This document shows positions 8,960 to 15,879 of a stretch of DNA of 64,000 bases, piece after piece. Under the pieces are notes generated by a model, which made no database searches, was not told where the DNA came from, and saw only the letters and a program-made list of their open reading frames with translations. The stretch is taken from the NCBI GenBank assembly GCA_018433835.1, contig JAHDQM010000012.1:1-64000 (forward strand). Direction: 5' to 3'. Positions within the stretch are counted from its first letter, which is position 1, and each line of letters begins with the position of its first letter. This stretch comes from Methanoculleus sp. GTDB lineage: Archaea > Halobacteriota > Methanomicrobia > Methanomicrobiales > Methanoculleaceae. A program made the position numbers and the translations under genes.

Positions 8960-9133
8960 TCATTCGAGCGAGATGCCGCCCGCCGGACACTCGTCCACGC
9001 AGGTTCCGCAGTCCACGCAGAGCCCGGGGTCGACCTTCGCCCTGCCCTCCTCCATGGCGATCGCAGCCGCCGGGCAGACATCCACGCACGTCTCGCACCC
9101 GGTACACCCCTCCGGGTCGACCACCGCCGGCAT
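8960..9133 (-). CDS. 2[4Fe-4S] ferredoxin
   Basis: A 57-aa ferredoxin with two complete cluster motifs, CTGCETCVDVCP and CVDCGTCVDECP, near the usual bacterial-type length. ATG 9133 lies 2 bases past the TGA of the preceding NifX-like gene, so they are co-transcribed. It is the likely electron donor for the cluster-handling proteins around it (inference). A further in-frame ATG at 9154 would overlap the neighbour by 19 bases and is less likely. Confidence 0.93.
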   Translation of the reverse strand: MPAVVDPEGCTGCETCVDVCPAAAIAMEEGRAKVDPGLCVDCGTCVDECPAGGISLE

Positions 9134-9135
9134 GC

Positions 9136-9495
9136 TCAGTGCGCCCCGTCGCACTCGCCGCCGTCTTCGTGATGGCAGGAACTCTTCCCGGGCGAGAGGC
9201 GGCCGGCAATATAGTCCTGTGCGACATAATCAACGTTTCCACCGATACCGAGGAGCACATTGATGCCATTCTCGCGGAAGAGGTCGACGGCCCGCGGCCC
9301 CATCCCGCCGGCGATGATCAGGTCGACTCCGTGCTCCGCGAGGAAGACCGGGAGCCGCCCGGGTTCGTGGCCGGGACTCGGGAGGTCGTCCCTCCGGTAG
9401 ATGATCGATTCCTCCACATCAAATATTGCATACCCCTGGCAGTGCCCAAAGTGTTCGGATACCCGGTTTCCATCCTGTGCAATCGCTATCTTCAT
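9136..9495 (-). CDS. NifX-like protein with Cys/His-rich tail
   Basis: 119 aa, the same COG1433 fold as the gene at 8554: MKIAIAQDGNRVSEHFGHC at the start and GGMGPRAVDLFRENGINVL in the middle. The C-terminus is SSCHHEDGGECDGAH, a metal-ligand-like tail missing from the paralogue. The HFGHC segment also offers ligands. ATG 9495 is chosen for the family N-terminus and a GGTGA site; longer readings are not family-like. It is the first gene of the minus-strand cluster. Confidence 0.9.
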   Translation of the reverse strand: MKIAIAQDGNRVSEHFGHCQGYAIFDVEESIIYRRDDLPSPGHEPGRLPVFLAEHGVDLIIAGGMGPRAVDLFRENGINVLLGIGGNVDYVAQDYIAGRLSPGKSSCHHEDGGECDGAH

Positions 9496-9549
9496 AATTT
9501 CACCGATCCTTGCGGCCCTGTGCATGTCATTGGCCGCATACAAACGTAC

Positions 9550-9563
9550 TACACATATGCGCG
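9550..9563. promoter_or_regulatory. Half-conserved CATATG element upstream of the first NifX-like gene
   Basis: TACACATATGCGCG shares its left arm and core with the perfect palindrome at 15515-15528, but the right arm ends in G rather than A. It lies 54 bases upstream of ATG 9495, between that gene and the divergent protease gene at 9669, so it could affect either. Confidence 0.4.
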
Positions 9564-9668
9564 AAAGAAAGTAAAACCACCTATCGTACCATCCGGTGCC
9601 GGAACGGGGAACCTTTTTTAGGGCGAGCGACATCCTGCGGAGTAGTTGCAGCAACTGTGGTGAGACTG

Positions 9669-12065
9669 ATGGTTCAGCCTTTGGATATCGGAGAGTACCG
9701 GAACGTCTACGAGCCGGGAAAAGTAGAGTGCGCCAGCACCGCGGAGATGCGGCCGCTGGAAGAGATCATCGGCCAGGAGCGGGCACTGCGAGCGTTGCGG
9801 TTCGGGCTCGAGATCCGGGAGGCCGGGTTCAACGTCTACACCGCGGGCGCCCAGGGTACCGGGAGGAGGACCGCCGTCCGGAGTTTCCTCGACGAGCTCG
9901 CGAAGACCAAACCCCGGACGAGCGACTGGATCTACGTCCACAACTTCGAGAACCAGTACGAGCCCAACGCCATCGCCCTCCCGGCCGGAAACGGCCTCCG
10001 GTTCAGGGAGGATATGAAGCGATTCATCGAGGAGGCCCGGCAGGCGCTTCCCCGGGCGTTCGAGAGCGAGGAGTACGCAAAACGGCGGGACGAAACCCTC
10101 CAGTCGCTCCAGGGGAACAGGACCGACCTCATCGCCCGGATCAACCAGCGCGCCCAGGAAGCGGGCTTCGTCATCCAGATGAGCCCCATCGGCCTTCTGA
10201 CCATCCCGGTCATCAACGGCAAACCGGTCCCCGAGGAGGAGTTCATCAACCTCCCCGACGACGTGCGGGCGGAGGTCCAGCGGCGACGGGACGCCTTGAA
10301 CGCCGAACTCCGGAGCACGCTACGGCAGGTGCAGGACATCGAGCGGCAGGGGGCCGAGGCGGTCAAGGACTTAAACCACGACATCGCACTCTACGCGATA
10401 GGCAACCTCGTCGCCGAACTCAAAGAGAAGTATGCCGACGTCGCAGAGGTCCCGGCCTACGTCGACGCCGTCCAGAACGATATCCTCGAGAACCTCCAGG
10501 CCTTCCTCGGCGTCCCCGAACAGCCTGGTGCCCCGCCCCAGTTCCAGGCCTTCATCCGGGAGCTCCCGTTCCGGAAGTACGAGGTGAACGTCATCGTGGA
10601 CAACGCCGGCACGGAAGGCGCGCCGGTGGTCGTGGAGCAGAACCCCACCTTCCAGAACCTCCTCGGGAAGATCGAGAGGGAGGTCCAGTTCGGCATCTTC
10701 ACGACCGACTTCACGATGATCCGGCCGGGCTCGCTGCATAAGGCCAACGGCGGCTACCTCATCCTCGACGTCGAAGACCTTCTGCGCGCCCCCCTCTCCT
10801 GGGACGGGCTCAAGACGGCTTTGAAGACCGGGGAAGCCGTCATCGAGGAGCCGGGAGAACGGATGGGGTTCATCACGGCAAAGACCGTCAAGCCCGAGGC
10901 CATCCCCCTCGACATCAAGGTGGCTCTCATCGGGACCCCGATGCTCTACCAGCTCCTCTACCAGATGGACCCCGACTTCAAGGAACTCTTCAAGGTCAAG
11001 GCCGACTTCGACATCGTGATGGAGCGGAACGACGAGAACGCTGAAAAATACGCCGACTTCATGTGCAACCTCGTCCGGGAGGAGAAACTCCGGCACCTGG
11101 ACCGGGAGGCGATCGCCCGGGTGATCGAGTACGGCTCGCGCCTCGCCGAGGACAAGCAGAAGCTCTCGACCCGGTTCGCCACGGTCGCGGACCTCATCCG
11201 GGAGGCGAACTTCTACGCCGCGAGCGACGGGGCGGAACTCATCGAGAAAAAGCACGTCACGAAGGCGATCGAGGAGAAGATCTACCGCTCGAACCTGATC
11301 CAGGAGAAGATCGAGGAGTACATCCGGCGGGGGATCTTCCTCATCGAGACCGAGGGGGAGAAAGTCGGTCAGGTGAACGGCCTCTCGGTCATCGGGCTCG
11401 GTGACTTCGCCTTCGGCCGGCCGTCGAAGGTGACCGCGAGCATCGGGGTCGGCCGCGAGGGGATCGTGGATATCGAGCGGGAGGCGGCCCTCGGCGGGCC
11501 GATCCACACGAAGGGCGTCCTGATCATCAACGGATACCTCAACAACAACTACGCGGGAGACAAGCCCCTCTCCCTCTCGGCCCGGCTCGTCTTCGAGCAG
11601 AGTTACGAGGGGATCGAGGGCGACTCCGCATCGAGCACCGAGCTCTACGCCCTCCTCTCGGCGCTCTCGGGTCTCCCACTGAAACAGTACCTCGCCGTCA
11701 CGGGATCGGTGAACCAGAAGGGCGAGGTCCAGGCGATCGGCGGCGTGAACGAGAAACTGGAGGGGTTCTTTGAGATCTGCAAGGCCAAAGGTCTCAACGG
11801 GAACCAGGGGGCGCTGATCCCGGCAAGCAACGTCCAGAACCTGATGCTGAAAGAGGAGATTGTCGAGGCCGCGAAGGCCGGGAAGTTCCGGATCTACCCG
11901 GTGCGGACGATCGACGAAGGAATCGAGGCCCTCACGGACGTCCCGGCGGGTATGCGGCGGGAGGATGGGACCTACGAGGAGGGGACCGTGAACTACCTGG
12001 TGGACCGGCGGCTCCGGGAGATGGCCGAGACGATGCGTGGGTTCCAGCCGACGATGGCGAAGTGA
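9669..12065 (+). CDS. Lon-type ATP-dependent protease (AAA_32, COG1067 class)
   Basis: A 798-aa protein with N-terminal AAA-like region, a long helical insertion (about residues 115-260), the rest of the ATPase region, and a C-terminal S16 protease domain. The Walker A is GAQGTGRRT at residues 60-68, with Arg in place of the usual Lys, as often seen in this subfamily. The catalytic dyad is Ser653 in GDSAS and Lys696 in GGVNEK, 43 apart as in E. coli Lon. No membrane segment is evident, unlike archaeal LonB. ATG 9669 follows a GGTGAG site. The desulfurase gene follows with overlap or near contact. Confidence 0.92.
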   Translation: MVQPLDIGEYRNVYEPGKVECASTAEMRPLEEIIGQERALRALRFGLEIREAGFNVYTAGAQGTGRRTAVRSFLDELAKTKPRTSDWIYVHNFENQYEPNAIALPAGNGLRFREDMKRFIEEARQALPRAFESEEYAKRRDETLQSLQGNRTDLIARINQRAQEAGFVIQMSPIGLLTIPVINGKPVPEEEFINLPDDVRAEVQRRRDALNAELRSTLRQVQDIERQGAEAVKDLNHDIALYAIGNLVAELKEKYADVAEVPAYVDAVQNDILENLQAFLGVPEQPGAPPQFQAFIRELPFRKYEVNVIVDNAGTEGAPVVVEQNPTFQNLLGKIEREVQFGIFTTDFTMIRPGSLHKANGGYLILDVEDLLRAPLSWDGLKTALKTGEAVIEEPGERMGFITAKTVKPEAIPLDIKVALIGTPMLYQLLYQMDPDFKELFKVKADFDIVMERNDENAEKYADFMCNLVREEKLRHLDREAIARVIEYGSRLAEDKQKLSTRFATVADLIREANFYAASDGAELIEKKHVTKAIEEKIYRSNLIQEKIEEYIRRGIFLIETEGEKVGQVNGLSVIGLGDFAFGRPSKVTASIGVGREGIVDIEREAALGGPIHTKGVLIINGYLNNNYAGDKPLSLSARLVFEQSYEGIEGDSASSTELYALLSALSGLPLKQYLAVTGSVNQKGEVQAIGGVNEKLEGFFEICKAKGLNGNQGALIPASNVQNLMLKEEIVEAAKAGKFRIYPVRTIDEGIEALTDVPAGMRREDGTYEEGTVNYLVDRRLREMAETMRGFQPTMAK

Positions 12066-12070
12066 CCGGG

Positions 12071-13243
12071 ATGGAGCGGAGACGAACGGTCTACATGGAC
12101 CATGCGGCGACGACGCCGGTGCGGCCCGAGGTCGTCGAGGCGATGCTCCCCTACTTCTCGGAGCGGTTCGGGAACCCCTCCTCGCTCTATGCCCTCGCCC
12201 GCGAGGCGGAGGAGGCGGTGGAGGAAGCGCGGGGACGCGTGGCGGCGGCGATCGGCGCGAACCCCGAGGAGGTCTTCTTCACCTCCGGGGGGACCGAGGC
12301 CGACAACTGGGCGATCAAGGGGACGGCGGCGGCAAACCAGAGGAAGGGCGACCATATCGTCACCTCCGCGATCGAGCACCACGCCGTCCTCCACCCCTGC
12401 CGGGCGCTCGAGAAGCAGGGCTACCGGGTCACTTACCTGCCCGTGGACGAGTTCGGCCGGGTGGAGCCGGGATCGGTCGAGGAGGCGATCACCGATAAGA
12501 CCGTCCTCGTCTCGGTGATGACCGCGAACAACGAGATCGGGACGGTCCAGCCGGTCAGAGCAATCGCGAAAGTCGCGCACGACCACAAGATCCCGTTTCA
12601 TACCGACGCCGTCCAGGCGATCGGGGCCTTTCCGGCGGACGTGGATGATATGGGGGCCGACCTCCTCGCCATCTCCGCCCACAAGTTCGGCGGCCCGAAA
12701 GGGACGGGGGCGCTCTATATCCGGCGGGGGACCCGGATCGGGACGTTCATGGACGGCGGGGCGCAGGAGCGGGGCCGGCGGGCCGGGACCGAGAACGTTC
12801 CCGGGATCGTGGGGCTCGGCCGGGCGATCGAACTTGTAACCGCCGATATCCCCGGGAAGGCCGCCCGGATTGCCGCGATGAGGGACCGGCTGATCCGGGG
12901 GATCCTGGAGGCAATCCCGGATACCCGGCTGAACGGCCACCCGACGGAGAGACTCCCGAACAACGTGAACGTCGCGTTCCGCTACGTCGAGGGGGAGTCG
13001 ATCCTTCTTTTGCTCGACGCCCTCGGGGTTGCCGCCTCGACGGGGAGCGCCTGCACCTCGGCGTCGCTCGAGCCCTCGCACGTCCTGACCTCGTGCGGCC
13101 TTCCGCCCGAGCACGCCCACGGCTCACTCCGGCTCACCCTCGGGCCCGGAAACACCGACGCCGACGTCGACTACGTCCTCGAGATCCTTCCCGGTGTGAT
13201 CGGGCGTCTGCGGGCGATGTCGCCGCTCCGGGGAGCGACGTGA
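12071..13243 (+). CDS. Cysteine desulfurase, NifS/IscS type
   Basis: A 390-aa PLP enzyme that takes sulfur from cysteine for Fe-S clusters or thiolation. Lys205 in SAHKFGGPKG binds PLP; Cys328 in GSACTSASLEPSHVL carries the persulfide. ATG 12071 gives the family start MERRRTVYMDHAATTPV; a GTG at 12062 overlapping the protease stop (GTGA) is an alternative. No IscU-type scaffold is beside it, but the Fe-S ATPase/NifX cluster is divergently placed 2.6 kb away. Confidence 0.95.
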   Translation: MERRRTVYMDHAATTPVRPEVVEAMLPYFSERFGNPSSLYALAREAEEAVEEARGRVAAAIGANPEEVFFTSGGTEADNWAIKGTAAANQRKGDHIVTSAIEHHAVLHPCRALEKQGYRVTYLPVDEFGRVEPGSVEEAITDKTVLVSVMTANNEIGTVQPVRAIAKVAHDHKIPFHTDAVQAIGAFPADVDDMGADLLAISAHKFGGPKGTGALYIRRGTRIGTFMDGGAQERGRRAGTENVPGIVGLGRAIELVTADIPGKAARIAAMRDRLIRGILEAIPDTRLNGHPTERLPNNVNVAFRYVEGESILLLLDALGVAASTGSACTSASLEPSHVLTSCGLPPEHAHGSLRLTLGPGNTDADVDYVLEILPGVIGRLRAMSPLRGAT

Positions 13244-14590
13244 ATGGCCGGGATCTTCCGGGCCTACGACATCCGGGGGCGCTACCCGGATGAACTCGAT
13301 GAAGCGACGGCGCAGAGACTCGGGAACGCCTTCGTCGCGCTCCTCGCAGCGGAGCGGGTCGTCGTCGGACGGGACATGCGTCTTTCGTCGGCAACGCTTT
13401 CCCGTGCGTTCATAGCAGGTGCGGTTGAAGCCGGGGCGGAGGTCGCCGATATCGGGACGGTGAGCACGCCCCTCCTCAACTACGCCATCGTCGCCGGGGA
13501 ATTCGACGGCGGGGCGATGGTGACGGCCTCCCATCTCCCCGGGGAGATGAACGGGTTCAAACTTGCCCGGGAGAACGCGATCCCCCTCTCCGGCGACCGG
13601 GATCTGCCGCTTCTCGAGACGAGGGTCGGGGAGGAGCCGGTAGCCCGGGCCGCCGGGTCGTGCCGCCGCCTCGATATGCTGGACGCCTACATCGGGAAGG
13701 TGGCCGGGTTCGTCCGGGTGCCCAAACCGCTCACGGTCGTCGTGGACGCGGGGAACGGGATGGCCGGGCCGGAAGTGCCCCGCCTCTTCGCCCGGGTTCC
13801 GGCATGGCGCCTTTCGCCGCTGTACCTCGAGCCCGACGGTCGGTTCCCCCACCACCACGCAAACCCCCTCGACCCCGAAACCACCCGGGAACTCCAGGAC
13901 AGGGTCGTCGCGGAGGGTGCGGACATGGGGGTCGCGTTCGACGGCGACGGAGACCGGTGCGGGTTCATCGACGAGCGGGGCGAGCGGGTCCGGGAGGATC
14001 TGGTGACCGGGCTCATCGCGGAGTTCCTGCTCAAGGAGAACCCGGGGGCGACGATCCTCTACGACCTCCGCTCGAGCCGGGCCGTCGTGGAAGCGATCGA
14101 GAGGGCAGGGGGACGGGGCGTCCGGTCCCGGGTCGGCCACGCCTTCATCAAGGCGCTGATGCGGGAGGAGGACGCGCTGTTTGCCGGGGAACTCTCCGGG
14201 CACTACTACTACCGGGAGATGGGGTTTGCCGACAACGGGCTTCTGACGATGGTCTATATTGCAAACCTTCTCGCCGCGAGCGGCCGGCCGCTCTCCGAAC
14301 TCATCCGGCCGCTGGACCGTTACCCCTCGACCGGGGAGATCAACCTCCGGGTGAGCGAGCCCGCAGCGGTGCTCGCGGTGCTCGCGGCGCGTTACCGGGA
14401 CGCGGACCTCGACCGCCTGGACGGGCTGACGGTGAGCTATCCGGCGTGGTGGTTCAACATCCGCCGTTCCCACACCGAGCCGGTGGTGAGGCTGAACCTG
14501 GAGGCGGATACGGGGGAACTCCTCGACGAGAAGAGGCGGGAGGTTCTCTCGGTCATCCGGGACGCCGAGGAGGCGGCGAAGGAGGTGTAA
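13244..14590 (+). CDS. Phosphomannomutase/phosphoglucomutase
   Basis: A 448-aa alpha-D-phosphohexomutase that interconverts sugar 1- and 6-phosphates for glycan or glycogen synthesis. The phosphoserine is Ser96 in TASHLPGEMNGFK (most relatives have TASHNP). The metal loop DGDGDR is at residues 233-238, and the C-terminal phosphate-binding block is RRSHTEPVVRLN. ATG overlaps the end of the desulfurase stop by none and follows it directly, so the two are co-transcribed. Confidence 0.95.
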   Translation: MAGIFRAYDIRGRYPDELDEATAQRLGNAFVALLAAERVVVGRDMRLSSATLSRAFIAGAVEAGAEVADIGTVSTPLLNYAIVAGEFDGGAMVTASHLPGEMNGFKLARENAIPLSGDRDLPLLETRVGEEPVARAAGSCRRLDMLDAYIGKVAGFVRVPKPLTVVVDAGNGMAGPEVPRLFARVPAWRLSPLYLEPDGRFPHHHANPLDPETTRELQDRVVAEGADMGVAFDGDGDRCGFIDERGERVREDLVTGLIAEFLLKENPGATILYDLRSSRAVVEAIERAGGRGVRSRVGHAFIKALMREEDALFAGELSGHYYYREMGFADNGLLTMVYIANLLAASGRPLSELIRPLDRYPSTGEINLRVSEPAAVLAVLAARYRDADLDRLDGLTVSYPAWWFNIRRSHTEPVVRLNLEADTGELLDEKRREVLSVIRDAEEAAKEV

Positions 14591-14605
14591 GGGCGGCGCG
14601 CACAA

Positions 14606-14637
14606 CGTATTTATCGTCCAAGGGAGACGTTTATATG
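14606..14637 (+). promoter_or_regulatory. Two TATA-like boxes upstream of tRNA-Met
   Basis: CGTATTTATC (14606-14615) and TTTATATG (14630-14637) lie 80-110 bases before the mature tRNA. Both are too far for a start at the tRNA 5' end, so the primary transcript probably has a 5' leader that includes the hairpin at 14653-14693. Confidence 0.45.
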
Positions 14638-14652
14638 CACCGGGGCCATCGA

Positions 14653-14693
14653 CGATCCCGGGAACCGCAGGAATTTGAGCCGTTCCCGGATCG
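14653..14693 (+). repeat. Stable hairpin in the leader of tRNA-Met
   Basis: CGATCCCGGGAAC (14653-14665) pairs with GTTCCCGGATCG (14682-14693): a 12-bp stem with one bulged C and a 16-base loop. It lies between the TATA-like boxes and the tRNA. It may be a processing signal or a small RNA. It resembles a bulge-helix substrate of the archaeal tRNA-splicing endonuclease only loosely. Confidence 0.5.
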
Positions 14694-14716
14694 GTGGCTG
14701 AAAAGCGTTTGTATCA

Positions 14717-14791
14717 GGGCCCGTAGCTTAGTCCGGTCAGAGCGCCCGGCTCATAACCGGGCGGTCGTGGGTTCGAATCCCTCCGGGCCCA
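14717..14791 (+). tRNA. tRNA-Met (CAT), elongator type
   Basis: The acceptor stem GGGCCCG pairs with CGGGCCC, with discriminator A14791. The anticodon loop is CTCATAA within a CCCGG/CCGGG stem. The T arm has GTTCGAATC. There is no intron and no encoded CCA. A CAT anticodon could also be initiator or Ile2 tRNA; archaeal initiators normally begin AGC and lack this acceptor stem. Elongator Met is the best call, with Ile2 not fully excluded. Confidence 0.95.
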
Positions 14792-14843
14792 CTCTTGTTT
14801 TACAAAAAATATGCAGGGCGGATGCCCTGCAGGGGTTGTCTCA

Positions 14844-15230
14844 TCACCGGGGCGAAGGATCGGCACCAACGTCGGATGGCTCCTCATCCCCGGGACACCC
14901 CTCCTCCCGCCGGCGGCCGCACCCGACGATCCGGATCGTCTTGCCGTGCACCAGGGCGTCGGCAACCTTCGCCCGCGCCTCATGGAGGTCGCGCCAGAGG
15001 GTCTTTCTGGAGACGCCGAGGGCGAGGGCGGCCTCTTCCTGCTCGAGTCCCTGGAGGTCGACGAGCCGGAGGGTCTCCACCTCCTCGGGGAGGATGACGA
15101 CGAACTCCTCGGGACCCCCGCAGAGGGGGCCGAAACAGCGAAACGCCCCCTGATCCCCGACTATCCGGCGGACCCGGGGGCGGCCCCGTCCACGGCGGCC
15201 ACGCCCCTCGCCGGGCTCTCTCTCGTTCAT
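14844..15230 (-). CDS. DUF134 family predicted DNA-binding protein
   Basis: 128 aa with the DUF134 (COG1342) layout: basic GRPRVRRIVGD at the N-terminus, then an HTH resembling sigma-70 region 4 (LEQEEAALALGVSRKTLWRDLHEARAKVADAL is its span). The C-terminus is Cys/acid-rich. ATG 15230 is used; the longer reading overlaps the DUF5320 gene. DUF134 genes often neighbour NifX-like and DUF5320 genes in anaerobes. Here it is 65 bases downstream of the DUF5320 gene on the same strand and is the natural candidate to bind the CATATG palindromes (inference). Confidence 0.85.
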   Translation of the reverse strand: MNEREPGEGRGRRGRGRPRVRRIVGDQGAFRCFGPLCGGPEEFVVILPEEVETLRLVDLQGLEQEEAALALGVSRKTLWRDLHEARAKVADALVHGKTIRIVGCGRRREEGCPGDEEPSDVGADPSPR

Positions 15231-15294
15231 GGTATCATCTCTGGAGAAGAGCTCCGTCCCACATGCAGATAGTGCCTTCGCTCCGGGACGGCGG

Positions 15295-15495
15295 TTACCA
15301 CCGGCCGCGTGCCCGGCAGCCACGGCCAAAGCCGCGACCGCATCCCCACGGGACACCGCCCCGGCCGATGCCGCGAAGCACCGGTGCGGAAGACGAATCT
15401 TCCGCCGCCGGCGTCCCGGGCAGGACGCACCGGCCCCGGCGGCCGCCCGTCATCGGGCCGCGGCCGGCCGGTCCGGTTCCATCAAATCCTGGCAT
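15295..15495 (-). CDS. DUF5320-type small Gly/Arg-rich protein
   Basis: 66 aa beginning MPGFDGTGPAGRGPMTGGRRGRC in outline, the conserved start of DUF5320-like proteins that accompany NifX and MinD-like genes. Later come WGCGRGFGRGC and ARGRW, so three Cys are available for a metal or cluster. A textbook GAGGTGAT site stands 5-6 bases before ATG 15495. Upstream are a TATA box and a perfect palindrome. Function unknown. Confidence 0.8.
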   Translation of the reverse strand: MPGFDGTGPAGRGPMTGGRRGRCVLPGTPAAEDSSSAPVLRGIGRGGVPWGCGRGFGRGCRARGRW

Positions 15496-15514
15496 GTTGT
15501 ATCACCTCAATTAA

Positions 15515-15528
15515 TACACATATGTGTA
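15515..15528. promoter_or_regulatory. Perfect CATATG-centred operator at the DUF5320/DUF134 promoter
   Basis: TACACATATGTGTA is a perfect 14-bp palindrome lying between the TATA box (about 15532-15540, minus strand TATATATAT) and ATG 15495. It thus covers the expected transcription start, a position suited to repression. It shares core and spacing with the palindrome at 8921-8934. Confidence 0.65.
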
Positions 15529-15531
15529 AAA

Positions 15532-15540
15532 ATATATATA
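15532..15540 (-). promoter_or_regulatory. TATA box of the DUF5320-DUF134 operon
   Basis: An uninterrupted TATATATAT run about 40 bases upstream of ATG 15495, giving an expected start near 15510 and a short leader that holds the ribosome binding site. Confidence 0.6.
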
Positions 15541-15591
15541 GATATTTAATGGGGCAATGGGGGGGTACCCCGGGATGTGGTGGCCCGGTTG

Positions 15592-15658
15592 TGGTCTAGC
15601 TAATGTCGCCTATTCAGGCGACGCCATAACCAGCCAGACCAGCGTGCTCACGCACCCC
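15592..15658. repeat. Imperfect intergenic repeat, copy 1
   Basis: About 67 bp beginning TGGTCTAGC and ending GTGCTCACGCACCCC, related to a second copy at 15742. It holds a perfect 6-bp hairpin GTCGCC/GGCGAC (15605-15622), and its end CCAGCCAGACCA is nearly complementary to its beginning. The 15541-15879 gap contains no supported gene. Confidence 0.6.
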
Positions 15659-15741
15659 GAAAGCCACACAGCAAGGCCCAATGGCAATTCGTGCCGATTA
15701 GGTGTTCCTCTGCCGGCCTGCCCGGCCCCGTGGTCTAGCAG

Positions 15742-15808
15742 TGGTCTAGCTGGTTTCGCTCATCCACGGCGGCGCCATGACCAGCCAGACCACCGTGCCC
15801 GCACCCCC
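15742..15808. repeat. Imperfect intergenic repeat, copy 2
   Basis: About 67 bp, same order of blocks as copy 1. TGGTCTAGCTGGT at the start and ACCAGCCAGACCA later pair over 12 of 13 bases, making a long hairpin. An extra TGGTCTAGC unit precedes it at 15731. Two degenerate copies 150 bp apart suggest duplicated structured RNA or DNA sites. Confidence 0.6.
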
Positions 15809-15879
15809 GGGACATTCGATCCGGCGCCGTACCGGACAGGGGTAACTATTATATCCCGCACCCCGCACCCTCCCGGAGC

